NCBI RefSeq assembly: GCF_016742135.1
Contig: NZ_JACVCG010000001.1
Span: 124,001-188,000 of the forward strand
Origin: Brevundimonas sp.
GTDB taxonomy: Bacteria; Pseudomonadota; Alphaproteobacteria; Caulobacterales; Caulobacteraceae
Direction of reading: 5' to 3'
Length of the DNA: 64,000 nt
The notes under the pieces were generated by a model, which saw only the letters and a list, made by a program, of their open reading frames with translations, did not search any database and was not told where the DNA came from. Below, in pieces: positions 44,096-52,655 of the stretch. Position numbers and translations under genes: made by a program. Position 1 is the first letter of the stretch. Each line of letters opens with the position of its first letter.

Positions 44096-45028
44096 ATGAG
44101 AGATTTCAAGGGCATGAAGCGCCAGCGCGGCCGCAACAGGAAGCCCGGTGGCAACAACACCAACAGCGCCAACCCGAACCGCTCGTGGGACTCGCAGGGG
44201 CCGGAGAACATCAAGGTCCGGGGCAATGCCCAGACGGTCTATGAGCGCTATATGCAGCTGGCGCGCGATGCCGCCTCGGCCGGCGACCGCGTCCTGGCCG
44301 AGAACTATCTGCAGCACGCAGAACACTATTTCCGCGTCCTGAGGGCGCTGCAGCCGCAAAGGCCGGTGTCGGAAATCGCCCAGAGGGAACTGTCCAACCA
44401 GGGCTTTGATATCGATTTCGAGGACGAGAGCGGCGCCCAGGCGGCGGCCTTCCTCGCGGCCCAGCAGGCACAGCAGGCCCAGCAGAACAACCAGTCCAAC
44501 GGTGGCAATCCGTCGGGGCCGCAACCGCAGGGGCAGCAGGCCCAGACGAATGACCGTGATCGTGACCGTGACAGGGATCGGGAACGGGATCGCGACCGGG
44601 ACCGCGACGGCGGCAACGACGGCGAGCCCCGCAGCGAGGGCGAGGGGGGTAGCCGCCGCGAAACCCGTCGTGAACGCTGGGAACGCCGCAAGGATGAGCA
44701 ACGCGGTCGCAGAGCCTCTCAGGACAGCGATTCTGACGTTTCCGAATCCCGGTCCGACGCTGACCAGCAGGGTTCGGGCGACATCCCGGTGGGCCCGACC
44801 GAAGACCCTGCGGAGACTGTGGCTCGCCCTGCGCGCAAGCCGCGTCGCCCGCGCGAGGATGCCCCCGTTCGCGACGCGTCCGACGCCGATGCCCTGCCGG
44901 GCTTTCTGACCCGTCCGACGCCGCGCGCCGCCGAAGCGCCGCCAGCTCCGGATTCGGAGGAGGCCGCGCCGCGCCGCCGGGCTCCCCGCAAGAAGGCTCC
45001 GGCCGAGACCGTCGACAGCGGCGAATAA
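44096..45028 (+). CDS. DUF4167 basic/disordered protein
   Basis: A 310-residue alphaproteobacterial family. Residues 1-90 are conserved: MRDFKGMKRQRGRNRKPGGN, then NIKVRGNAQTVYERYMQLAR and DRVLAENYLQHAEHYFRVLR. The rest is low complexity, with a Gln-rich stretch, an RDRDRDRERDRDRDRD run and a Pro/Arg/Ala tail (RRRAPRKKAPAE). RNA binding is plausible from composition. It usually follows prmC, as here, after 286 bp that hold no other gene. Confidence 0.9.
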   Translation: MRDFKGMKRQRGRNRKPGGNNTNSANPNRSWDSQGPENIKVRGNAQTVYERYMQLARDAASAGDRVLAENYLQHAEHYFRVLRALQPQRPVSEIAQRELSNQGFDIDFEDESGAQAAAFLAAQQAQQAQQNNQSNGGNPSGPQPQGQQAQTNDRDRDRDRDRERDRDRDRDGGNDGEPRSEGEGGSRRETRRERWERRKDEQRGRRASQDSDSDVSESRSDADQQGSGDIPVGPTEDPAETVARPARKPRRPREDAPVRDASDADALPGFLTRPTPRAAEAPPAPDSEEAAPRRRAPRKKAPAETVDSGE

Positions 45029-45096
45029 CCCCTCCGGTCTTGACCTCCGCCGCTCGCCCGGGCCCACTGGACCGGTCCTGACGAGAAGGAGATGCC

Positions 45097-45768
45097 ATGT
45101 CGTATGCCCGCCACGTCCGCACGGTTGGACTGACCGCGCTTGCGGCGCTGACCCTGTCAGCCTGTGCGTCGGCGGGAGGGGGGTATGTCCCGCCGCCCCC
45201 GCCTCCCCCGCCGGATGGCTCCGGCCCGGTCCTGCGGGACTGGCGTGGCATCATCACCTCCTATGATCGTGACCGGTACGGCCGGGTCGATGCGGCTTGG
45301 CGCCTGGCGCTGGAGCAGGCCCGACGGCAGGGGGGATCGGGCGATCTCGGCGCGCTCGGTGCCCTGCTTGATCCGGACGCGGCCGTGGGTGGCGTCATCC
45401 CGCCCGAGGGCAGTTATCGCTGCCGGACGGTCAAGCTGGGCTCGCAGGGCGGAGAAGCGGGTCTTGGCTATGTGGTCTATGGCTGGTTCGACTGTCGGAT
45501 CGAGCGCACCGCCGCGGGTCTCAAATTCTCCAAGCTGACAGGCTCGCAGCGGCCGTCCGGCCTGCTGTTCCCGGAAAACGACCGCGAAATGGTGATGCTG
45601 GGCTCCATGGCCCTTGGATCAGAGCCGCCGGCCAACTCCTATGGCCAGAATTCCGACCGGGACATGGTGGCGGTGCTGGAGCGGATCGGTACACGCCGCT
45701 GGCGCCTGGTGATCCCCTGGCCCCAGTATGAATCGAACCTCGACCTGATCGAACTGGTGCCGAACTGA
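45097..45768 (+). CDS. DUF4893-domain lipoprotein
   Basis: A 223-residue exported lipoprotein: GLTALAALTLSACASAGGG with the lipobox Cys near residue 23, then a poly-Pro spacer (eight Pro). DUF4893 core: LRDWRGIITSYDRDRYGRVD, AWRLALEQARRQGG, LLDPDAAVGGVIPPEGSYRC. Two Cys (YRCRTVK and WFDCRIE) may pair. The ribosome site is GAAGGAGATGCC. Function unknown; expected to be anchored in the outer or inner membrane facing the periplasm. Confidence 0.85.
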   Translation: MSYARHVRTVGLTALAALTLSACASAGGGYVPPPPPPPPDGSGPVLRDWRGIITSYDRDRYGRVDAAWRLALEQARRQGGSGDLGALGALLDPDAAVGGVIPPEGSYRCRTVKLGSQGGEAGLGYVVYGWFDCRIERTAAGLKFSKLTGSQRPSGLLFPENDREMVMLGSMALGSEPPANSYGQNSDRDMVAVLERIGTRRWRLVIPWPQYESNLDLIELVPN

Positions 45769-45835
45769 CCGGATCCGCTTGACCCGAGGGCCGCGTCCGC
45801 CCAGCCTCGGGGCCCATCAGTCGGAGGATCAGGAC

Positions 45836-46240
45836 ATGCGCGGTACAGGTTTCAGCATCATGGTGGTGGCGGCCATCGCCCTGGTTGGCGTGGCCCTGCT
45901 GATCGGAATGCCGACCTACAACGTCTATGCCAAGACCATGGCGGGCAAGGCGGCCTATGAGGAAGCGGTCCAGAACCGGCGCATCCGAGTGCTGGAGGCC
46001 CAGGCCCTGCTGGATGCCGCCGAACTGACGGCCCAGGCCGAGGTGGCGCGCGCACGGGGCACCAATGAGGCCAATCGCATCATGGCAGAAAGCCTAGGCG
46101 GTCCCGACAACTATCTCCGCTGGGCCTATATCAACATGCTTCAGGAAACCGCGGGCAGGGGCGACCGCCAGGTCATCTACCTGCCGACCGAGGCGGGTAT
46201 CCCGATCCTGGAAGCGGGTCGTCGTCCGCCCGCCAACTGA
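45836..46240 (+). CDS. Small membrane-anchored protein resembling an SPFH tail
   Basis: A 134-residue product. The ATG at 45836 follows GGAGGATCAGGAC. One N-terminal TM helix (SIMVVAAIALVGVALLIGMP), then a helix rich in Ala/Glu: VLEAQALLDAAELTAQAEVA, leading to RARGTNEANRIMAESLGGPD and NYLRWAYINMLQET, then QVIYLPTEAGIPILEAG. The last segments look like the tail of SPFH/prohibitin proteins (the coiled coil and the exposed end) without the SPFH domain. No catalytic residues were seen; possibly a scaffold. It follows the DUF4893 gene by 67 bp and converges on a symporter gene. Confidence 0.7.
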   Translation: MRGTGFSIMVVAAIALVGVALLIGMPTYNVYAKTMAGKAAYEEAVQNRRIRVLEAQALLDAAELTAQAEVARARGTNEANRIMAESLGGPDNYLRWAYINMLQETAGRGDRQVIYLPTEAGIPILEAGRRPPAN

Positions 46241-46252
46241 CCCGGAGCTTCG

Positions 46253-47542
46253 TCAGGCCGGTTCGACCGGGGCCCCGACCTCGTCCTCGACAATCCGTGC
46301 CACGGCCATGTCGGCCGTGACATTGCCAACGGTGCGGAAGATGTCGGGGATCACCTCGACCGCCAGCAACAGGGGCAGGATCTCCAGCGGCACGCCCATG
46401 GCGATGCAGATCGGCGCGATCGAGACAAAGAAGCTGATCTGGCCCGGCAGGCCGACCGAGCCGATGCTGACGAGTACCGCGGTCAGGCCGGCGGCTACCA
46501 GCTGACCGGCGGTCGGCTCGATCCCGAACAGGTGGGCGCAATAGATGACGACGCCCAGATTTGCGACCGGGCTGGTGATGCGGAAGACGGCCACAGCCAG
46601 AGGCAGCACCAGCCCGGCCGTGGGGCGTGACACGCCGAGGGCATCGACCGCGCGCTCGACCATGACCGGCAGACTGGCCAGCGACGACTGGGTCGAAAAG
46701 GCGACGACCTGGGCCGGGGCGGCAGCCCGTGCAAAGCCTGCCAGGCTGACCTTTCCGAACGCCACCACAAGCGGGTAGCAAAGCAGGGTGATGCCGATGG
46801 TGGCCAGCGATACGATGGCGACATAATGGGCCAGCGTTCCGGCGGCCCCGACGCCCGCCGTCAGGCCCACGCCCAGCGCCAGGGCGAAGACGCCGATGGG
46901 AGCTGCCATCAGCACCCAGCGCACGATGACGATCATGGTCTCGGCCACGGCTTCGAAGAAGGTCACCAGCGGCAGGCGCAACCGGTCGGGCAGGCGCGTG
47001 GCGGCAAAGCCGAAGAAGACGGCAAACACCACCAGCCCCAGAATGGCGTCCTCGGCGGCCGCCCGGATCGGATTGGCCGGGGCCAAGGTCTTGAGGAACT
47101 CCCCGAACGGGGCACCCGGTCCCACGCCTTCAGGGCTGGGCGGGGCCCCGGCAATCAGGCGGGCGCCGCCCTCGGGGTCGATCGGCCAGATGGCATGCAG
47201 CCCATAGGCCGCGCCGATGGCATAGACGGTCGCCGCGGCGATGAGGATGGCAAACACCATCAGCGCCCGTCCGGCCAGCAGGCCCGCCCGGCCCGGACCG
47301 TGGGCGGCCCCGGCGATGGAGGCGATGCCCGTGACCAGCAGCGAGAAGACCAGCGGCACGATGGTCATCCTCAGGGCGTTCAGCCACAGCTGACCCAGAG
47401 AGCCGATGAAGCTGGCCGTCTCGGCCCCGCCCGGCAGACCCCGTGACTGGGCGATGGCCCCGACAATCAAACCCAGTGCCAGCGCCGCCAGCACCTGGAG
47501 GCTCAGCGAGGGAAGAAAACGACGGCCCTGGGTGAGGGTCAT
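46253..47542 (-). CDS. DAACS-family (DctA/GltP-like) symporter
   Basis: A 429-residue membrane protein of the SLC1-like fold with about eight helices plus two re-entrant loops. First re-entrant loop: VVAFSTQSSLASLPVMVE, compared with the usual SSSATLP. The TM7 segment reads VLPLAVAVFRITSPVANLGV where DctA/GltP have the sodium/substrate motif NMDGT. Second loop: VLVSIGSVGLPGQISFFVS. The replacement of NMDGT places it in a divergent branch whose ion and substrate cannot be inferred. Read toward the left, alone on its transcript. Confidence 0.85.
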   Translation of the reverse strand: MTLTQGRRFLPSLSLQVLAALALGLIVGAIAQSRGLPGGAETASFIGSLGQLWLNALRMTIVPLVFSLLVTGIASIAGAAHGPGRAGLLAGRALMVFAILIAAATVYAIGAAYGLHAIWPIDPEGGARLIAGAPPSPEGVGPGAPFGEFLKTLAPANPIRAAAEDAILGLVVFAVFFGFAATRLPDRLRLPLVTFFEAVAETMIVIVRWVLMAAPIGVFALALGVGLTAGVGAAGTLAHYVAIVSLATIGITLLCYPLVVAFGKVSLAGFARAAAPAQVVAFSTQSSLASLPVMVERAVDALGVSRPTAGLVLPLAVAVFRITSPVANLGVVIYCAHLFGIEPTAGQLVAAGLTAVLVSIGSVGLPGQISFFVSIAPICIAMGVPLEILPLLLAVEVIPDIFRTVGNVTADMAVARIVEDEVGAPVEPA

Positions 47543-47678
47543 GGGTTCGGCCTCTCAGTCTCGCCCCCGATGAGGCCGGTCGGACGATATAGGGATACCG
47601 GCGGCATTTCGCCAAGCGCCCGCGGAACGTCACGGCTGGGTCCGACCGCCGGAAGGAGCGGCTGTCGGGAGAAGATCG

Positions 47679-48026
47679 CTAAAGCGGCCCCCGGAAGATG
47701 AACCATGCGCCGCCTGCGATCAGGGCAAAGCCGATGAAATGGTTCACCGTCAGCTTTTCACCCAGCCATGTCACCGAGAAGACCGCGAACACCAGCAGGG
47801 TGATGACCTCCTGAATCGTCTTGAGCTCAGCGGCTGTATAGACCTGATAGCCGATGCGGTTGGCCGGCACGGCGAACCAGTATTCGAAGAAGGCGATGCC
47901 CCAGCTCAGGATCACCATCGCCCACAGGGGCTTGGTATCGAACTTGAGGTGACCGTACCAGGCAAAGGTCATGAAGACATTCGACACCACCAGCAGCAGG
48001 ATGGGGGCCAGATGCGGAACGCTCAT
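47679..48026 (-). CDS. DMT-superfamily small membrane protein (DUF486)
   Basis: A 115-residue protein with four TM helices: LAPILLLVVSNVFMTFAWYG, PLWAMVILSWGIAFFEYWFA, IQEVITLLVFAVFSVTWLGE and HFIGFALIAGGAWFIF. It has the DUF486 signatures FAWYGHLK and FEYWFAVPANRIGY. Size and helix count match EmrE/SMR-like halves, so dimeric transport is possible but the substrate is unknown. Downstream (9 bp) of folP on the same strand. Confidence 0.9.
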   Translation of the reverse strand: MSVPHLAPILLLVVSNVFMTFAWYGHLKFDTKPLWAMVILSWGIAFFEYWFAVPANRIGYQVYTAAELKTIQEVITLLVFAVFSVTWLGEKLTVNHFIGFALIAGGAWFIFRGPL

Positions 48027-48035
48027 GTCGGCGGC

Positions 48036-48851
48036 TCAATCGAGGGATGATTCGGCCGCGAGGGCCGCCTGAATCCTTAGCGCCTGAACCGTCTCTCGCA
48101 CATCGTGGACGCGGAGAATGGATGCCCCCCGCCGCGCGGCTTCCAGTGCCAGGGCGAGCGACCCGCCCAGCCGGTCCATCGGATCGGTCGCCGAGGGATC
48201 AATGGCCTGAATCATCCGCTTGCGACTGGCGCCAAACAGAACCGGGAAACCCGTGTCGATCAGGGCATCCAGCCGCCGGATCAGCGCCAGATTGTGCGCC
48301 AGTGTCTTGCCGAAGCCGATGCCGGGATCCAGCCAGATGCGCTCGCGCGGCACACCGGCGGCCATGGCAACCTCGGCTCGGTGAACGAGCGCGTCGCGGA
48401 CCTCGGTCACCACGTCGCCATAGCGGGGATCGGCCTGCATGGTGCGGGGCTCGCCCTGCATGTGCATCAGCACGACGTCGCAACCGAGGTCGGCGGCAAT
48501 GGCTGGACTGTCGGGCGAGGCGCCCAGCGCGCTCACGTCATTCCACATGATCGCCCCGGCCCCGACCGCCGCGCGGGCCACGACGGGCTTGAGCGTGTCG
48601 ATGCTGATGGGGCCGTCCCATCGGGCGCGAAGGCCGACGATGACCGGCAGGACCCGTTCCAGTTCCTCTGCTGCGGCAACCGGTTCGGCGCCGGGGCGGG
48701 TGCTCTCCCCGCCGACATCCAGAATAGCCGCACCCTGGTCAACCAGGTGCATCCCGTGAGCGATGGCCGCCTCAACCGTGGCCAGTCGCCCGCCATCCGA
48801 GAAGCTGTCGGGCGTGACATTGACGATGCCCATGACGCGAGGGCCGGTCAT
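48036..48851 (-). CDS. folP: Dihydropteroate synthase
   Basis: Folate-synthesis enzyme that joins p-aminobenzoate and hydroxymethyl-dihydropterin pyrophosphate; the sulfonamide target. 271-residue TIM barrel with MGIVNVTPDSFSDGGR at the N terminus, ILDVGGESTRPGAEPV, VVLMHMQGEPRTMQ, IWLDPGIGFGKTLAHNLALI and FGASRKRMIQAI, and the late R-x-H end, ILRVHDVRE. The start overlaps the winged-helix gene's stop (ATGA). folK and folB are not in the window. Confidence 0.97.
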   Translation of the reverse strand: MTGPRVMGIVNVTPDSFSDGGRLATVEAAIAHGMHLVDQGAAILDVGGESTRPGAEPVAAAEELERVLPVIVGLRARWDGPISIDTLKPVVARAAVGAGAIMWNDVSALGASPDSPAIAADLGCDVVLMHMQGEPRTMQADPRYGDVVTEVRDALVHRAEVAMAAGVPRERIWLDPGIGFGKTLAHNLALIRRLDALIDTGFPVLFGASRKRMIQAIDPSATDPMDRLGGSLALALEAARRGASILRVHDVRETVQALRIQAALAAESSLD

Positions 48852-49150
48852 ACGCCCCCGCCGATCAGGCCGCTGAGGGCCTCAAGATAGGCGGCGAACG
48901 CCCGTCGCCCGTCCTTGGTGATCGTGACTTCGGTCAGCGGCTTGTTGTCTCGAAAGCTCTTGTCGATGGACACATAGCCCGCCTCGGCCAGCTTCTTCAG
49001 GTGGACCGACAGATTGCCCTGGGTCGCCTCCAGCGCGGTCTTCAGTTCGGTAAAGTCGGCCGTCTCGACATCGGCGAGATAGACCATGATCCCCAGCCGC
49101 ATGCGACCGTGGATGACCTCGTCAATCTGTCCAAGACCGGCCAGACCCAT
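48848..49150 (-). CDS. Winged-helix transcriptional regulator (MarR/ArsR-like, HTH_27)
   Basis: A 100-residue DNA-binding protein. The winged helix covers almost the whole chain: RMRLGIMVYLADVETADFTE, LKTALEATQGNLSVHLKKLA (recognition helix) and EAGYVSIDKSFRDNKPLTEV (wing), then TITKDGRRAFAAYLEAL. No Cys metal-binding set is seen. It lies between a six-helix membrane protein (6 bp before it) and folP (overlap). Regulators of this kind are often paired with such membrane proteins and may sense through them. Confidence 0.85.
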   Translation of the reverse strand: MGLAGLGQIDEVIHGRMRLGIMVYLADVETADFTELKTALEATQGNLSVHLKKLAEAGYVSIDKSFRDNKPLTEVTITKDGRRAFAAYLEALSGLIGGGV

Positions 49151-49156
49151 GATGAT

Positions 49157-49801
49157 TCAGGGCTCGACCGGCGCGGTGCGGGCGTCGCGGAACAGGATCC
49201 ACCCGGGCAGGGCGAACAGCAGGAAGAGGGCGACCGTGCAGACGCAGAGATAGAGCACGGGTTCGCGCACCAGCACGCCCAGCGCGACCGCCGTAACCCA
49301 GCCGCCCAGCGCCGTAGCCAGCATCCAGCGTTTGCGCTTCAGCGTCCAGGCCATGAACCAGGCGGCGGCCTGCAGAGCGAAAACGATGGCGGCATAATAC
49401 AGCCAGATGGCGAAATCCTGATCCCGGTAAGCGCCAACACCGAAGACGATGATCACCGCCAGATTGGCCATGCCGGTGGCGTTGAAGGCGGCGTTCAGGG
49501 TGCGGCTGGCCATCGGGCCGCGTCTGGTCCCCCCGGTGCTGCGGTCCTTGAGGATGACCCAGGTGAGCACCGACAGAAAGCTGACGCTGATGCCGACGAC
49601 AAAGGCGAGGTTGGCGAGGTCTGGCCACCGGATCAGGCCGGTCGCCTGCCCGAGGTGAAACAGGCATTGCAGGCCATACAGCAGGCCCCCCGCCAGATAG
49701 CATATGGCCAGGGTCATCGGGGGGCGTCCGCCGCGTTCGATGATCGAACGCATGAAGGCGAGATCGTCCTCGGCGGAACGCAGTCGGGGCTTGGCGGGCA
49801 T
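49157..49801 (-). CDS. Six-helix membrane protein paired with a winged-helix regulator
   Basis: A 214-residue protein. A cytoplasmic N terminus (RSAEDDLAFMRSIIERGGRP) leads into about six TM helices, for example MTLAICYLAGGLLYGLQCLF, FVVGISVSFLSVLTWVILKD, IWLYYAAIVFALQAAAWFMA and VLYLCVCTVALFLLFALPGW. I do not know a named function. The N-terminal soluble piece and the adjacent regulator gene suggest a sensing unit. A perfect 11-bp hairpin lies just upstream of its ribosome site. Confidence 0.72.
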   Translation of the reverse strand: MPAKPRLRSAEDDLAFMRSIIERGGRPPMTLAICYLAGGLLYGLQCLFHLGQATGLIRWPDLANLAFVVGISVSFLSVLTWVILKDRSTGGTRRGPMASRTLNAAFNATGMANLAVIIVFGVGAYRDQDFAIWLYYAAIVFALQAAAWFMAWTLKRKRWMLATALGGWVTAVALGVLVREPVLYLCVCTVALFLLFALPGWILFRDARTAPVEP

Positions 49802-49816
49802 GGTCAGTCTCCGGAG

Positions 49817-49844
49817 CCGGCTCGTCCGTGGGTGGACGAGCCGG
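49817..49844 (-). repeat. Perfect hairpin before the six-helix membrane-protein gene
   Basis: CCGGCTCGTCC and GGACGAGCCGG are exact 11-bp arms around a 6-nt loop. There is no T-tract. On the minus strand it lies between the acyltransferase stop and the GGAG ribosome site of the next gene, so it may partly stop transcription or hide that site. Confidence 0.6.
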
Positions 49845-49861
49845 GGGGGCTTGGCAAGATG

Positions 49862-51082
49862 TTATTCGGCGAGTGCCGGGGCCGGTCGGGCCTGACGCTT
49901 CCAGGGGATGCGCCGCCCGTTCAGCCAGCCCCCGAGGAAGCTGTGACGCACCAGCAGTTCATAGGTGACCAGACAGATGGCCAGGACGCCCAGTGAAACG
50001 GCACCCAGCTTGATCCACCAGGCGATCGACCAGTCCTGGACCCAGACCTGGGCCAGCATCACCAGCGGCAGGTGAACGACGTAGACCCAGTAGGACGAGT
50101 CCGACAGGTAGCGGCGCACGCTCCCGGGTGCGGACAGAAACTTCAGGCAGAGGCCCATGGCCGCCAGTGCCGATGCATGGATCGCGATGGCGATGATGAT
50201 GGCAGTGACGGCCTTTTCGACGGTCGGTTCCGCCATCGGGGTCAGGTTCGGGCCACCCGCCATCATATAGCCGGCGGTGCCACTCCCGACCGCGAGGAGC
50301 AGGAAGGCCGGTGACCAGCCGGCGATCCGCGCCAGCAGGTCGCGGCGGCGGTCCAGCAGGAAACCGAGCCCAAAGGTCGTGCCGAAGCCGACAAGGGCGG
50401 AGGGGTTGGGTACAAGGCCCTCATCGGGCGTGGGTACGGCGAAGAAGGCAATCCAGTCAGGATCGCTCCAGAAGGCGAAGGCCAGCGGCAGCGCGAGGAG
50501 CAAGGGAGTCCAGGGACCAATCAGGGCTCCGGTCAAGCGATCCGTCACCCGCGCCCAGCCGCCATTGCGGTCCAGCAGGGCAGGGGGTGCACGCAGGATG
50601 AGCACGGCGGCGTAAAAGATCAGCAAGACCCACAGGAACCACAGATGGGTGAGGGGAAAGTTGGTCCAGTCATATGTAGGCGGCGGTGGGGGCTCGGTAC
50701 CGGGCGTGATCAGCCCGCTGGCATGGGCATTCCAGACCAGGGCGACGATGATCCCGGCCATGACCGGCACCCAGAAGACGACCAAGGGGCTTCCGATGCG
50801 GATGAGGCGGTCCTTCACAAACCCGAGCCATCCCTGGCGGCCGAGCAGCATGTGGGCGAACAGGCCGGCGATCAGGAAGAAGGCCGTCATGCGGAACAGG
50901 TGAATGGCAAAGAAGAGCCAGGCGGCCCCGATCGACGTGCTCACATCGTGCACAATCCAGGTCTGCGCCGGAAAGAAGGACAGGCTGGCGTGCAGCACAA
51001 TGCCGAGCAGCAGCGCGAACCCGCGCAGGGCGTCCAGCCCATGCAGGCGCTGGTCGGCGGGGTGGGACGGGGTCAGGGACAT
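49862..51082 (-). CDS. Acyltransferase 3 family membrane protein
   Basis: A 406-residue inner-membrane protein of the OafA/MdoC-like group, which acylates glycans or other surface molecules. N terminus: RLHGLDALRGFALLLGIVLH with the ArgxAlaxxxxHxxxF-type start (LRGFALLLGIVLHASLSFF); HLFRMTAFFLIAGLFAHMLL follows, as in family members. About ten TM helices. A late segment DSSYWVYVVHLPLVMLAQVW matches the conserved YxxHxP helix. The substrate is unknown. Followed by an AT-rich start region at 51100-51150. Confidence 0.88.
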   Translation of the reverse strand: MSLTPSHPADQRLHGLDALRGFALLLGIVLHASLSFFPAQTWIVHDVSTSIGAAWLFFAIHLFRMTAFFLIAGLFAHMLLGRQGWLGFVKDRLIRIGSPLVVFWVPVMAGIIVALVWNAHASGLITPGTEPPPPPTYDWTNFPLTHLWFLWVLLIFYAAVLILRAPPALLDRNGGWARVTDRLTGALIGPWTPLLLALPLAFAFWSDPDWIAFFAVPTPDEGLVPNPSALVGFGTTFGLGFLLDRRRDLLARIAGWSPAFLLLAVGSGTAGYMMAGGPNLTPMAEPTVEKAVTAIIIAIAIHASALAAMGLCLKFLSAPGSVRRYLSDSSYWVYVVHLPLVMLAQVWVQDWSIAWWIKLGAVSLGVLAICLVTYELLVRHSFLGGWLNGRRIPWKRQARPAPALAE

Positions 51083-51152
51083 GGGTCAGCCTCCAGTGAA
51101 AGTGGCTGAATCGCACAGACAAGTTTAAAATGCAAACAAGTTCATTCAAACG

Positions 51153-51180
51153 ATACCCCCTCCGTTGGCGAAGGGGGTAT
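51153..51180 (-). terminator. Terminator after the RNA helicase gene
   Basis: On the minus strand ATACCCCCT pairs with AGGGGGTAT, followed by CGTTTG. It lies 8 bp after the helicase stop. Confidence 0.65.
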
Positions 51181-51188
51181 GTCGAGGA

Positions 51189-52655
51189 TCAGTTGGCTGC
51201 GGTAACGGGTTTGCGGCCCGGACGACGGCGGCGCTTCAGCTTCGCCACCGGAGGCGGCGAGCCTGCGCCACCCTGTTCGGTGGCCATGGGGTTGTACGAC
51301 GATCGCTCGGGGCGGGGAGCGCGCTGGCCTTCGCCCTTGGGCCCGCCGCTGCGGCGGGAGTTGCCGCGCGGGCCGCCCCGGTTACGGCGGCCTTCACCCT
51401 CACCGTCCCGGGCCGGGCGACCCTCACGCTCGGGCAGGGTCGGCTTTTTGGCGACCCCGGCCGCGCTGATCGCGGCGTCGAGCGCGCCCAGTGCCTTGTC
51501 GTTGCGGCGGTCGATCGCCGGGATCTTCTGGCGGGTGACCTTTTCGATGTCCTTCAGCAGCTTCATCTCGTCACCGGCGACAAAGCTGATGGCGGTGCCG
51601 TCGGCGCCCGCGCGGGCCGTCCGGCCGATGCGGTGCACATAGGCTTCGGGCACATAGGGCAGCTCAAAGTTGACGACGTGCGAGACGCCGTCCACGTCGA
51701 TACCGCGCGCGGCGATGTCGGTAGCCACCAGCACCCTCAGCTTGCCCTTCTTGAAGGCTTCGAGCGTGCGTTCGCGCTGGGGCTGGCTCTTGTTGCCATG
51801 GATGGCGCCGGCTTCGACACCGCCCGCTTCGAGATAGGCGGCCACCTTGTCCGCCCCGTGCTTGGTTTTGGTGAAGACCAGGCAGCGGGTATAGCCGGGG
51901 TCACTGAACATCTCGGTCAGCAGGGCGCGCTTGCGACCCTGTTCGATCCAGACGACCGATTGTTTGATGCGCTGCACGGTGGTGGCCTGCGGCGTCACCT
52001 GGACCCGCTTGGGATCCTTGAGCAGTTCAGCCGCCAGCTTGCCGATCTCCGACGGCATGGTCGCCGAGAAGAACAGGTTCTGGCGCTTGGCCGGAATGCG
52101 GCTGACGATCTGGCGGATCGGCTTGATGAAGCCGAGGTCCAGCATCTGGTCGGCCTCGTCCAGCACGAAGATTTCCGTTGCGCTCAGGTCGAGATTCTTC
52201 TGCTGGATATGGTCCAGCAGGCGGCCGGGCGCGGCCACCAGAATGTCCAGGCCCTGGCTGAGCGCGCGTTCCTGGCCCCCGTATTTCACGCCGCCGAAAA
52301 TCACAGCAACGCGGAAGCCCAGATGCTTGCCATAGGTCTTGAAGCTCTCGGCGATCTGGGACGCCAGTTCGCGCGTCGGCGACAGCACCAGACAGCGGGT
52401 CGTGCGGGGCAGGGGGGCGACGCGGTTGGCCGCCAGCCGGTGCAGGATCGGCAGCGCGAAGGCCGCCGTCTTGCCGGTGCCCGTCTGGGCGATGCCCAGC
52501 AGGTCACGGCCGGTCATCACGTCAGGGATGGACTGGGCCTGGATCGGCGTGGGGGTGGTGTAGTTTTCAGAGGCCAGGGCCTGCAGCAGGGCGGGGTTCA
52601 ACCCCATTTCGGCGAAGGTCTTCGGCAGGGTCTGGTTTTGAGTTGTTGCGTTCAT
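51189..52655 (-). CDS. DEAD-box RNA helicase (RhlE-like)
   Basis: ATP-dependent RNA helicase of 488 residues. The ATG at 52655 is preferred over one 45 bp earlier because the Q-motif region then begins properly (FAEMGLNPALLQALASENYT). Motifs: AQTGTGKTAAF (I), PTRELASQI (Ia), VLDEADQMLD (II, DEAD), SATMP (III), FTKTKHGADKVA (IV), VATDIAARGIDVDGVSHVVN (V) and HRIGRTARAGADG (VI). The C terminus, about 110 residues, is basic with RG- and RR-rich stretches, ending RRRRPGRKPVTAAN. Possible role in ribosome assembly or cold adaptation. Confidence 0.95.
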   Translation of the reverse strand: MNATTQNQTLPKTFAEMGLNPALLQALASENYTTPTPIQAQSIPDVMTGRDLLGIAQTGTGKTAAFALPILHRLAANRVAPLPRTTRCLVLSPTRELASQIAESFKTYGKHLGFRVAVIFGGVKYGGQERALSQGLDILVAAPGRLLDHIQQKNLDLSATEIFVLDEADQMLDLGFIKPIRQIVSRIPAKRQNLFFSATMPSEIGKLAAELLKDPKRVQVTPQATTVQRIKQSVVWIEQGRKRALLTEMFSDPGYTRCLVFTKTKHGADKVAAYLEAGGVEAGAIHGNKSQPQRERTLEAFKKGKLRVLVATDIAARGIDVDGVSHVVNFELPYVPEAYVHRIGRTARAGADGTAISFVAGDEMKLLKDIEKVTRQKIPAIDRRNDKALGALDAAISAAGVAKKPTLPEREGRPARDGEGEGRRNRGGPRGNSRRSGGPKGEGQRAPRPERSSYNPMATEQGGAGSPPPVAKLKRRRRPGRKPVTAAN

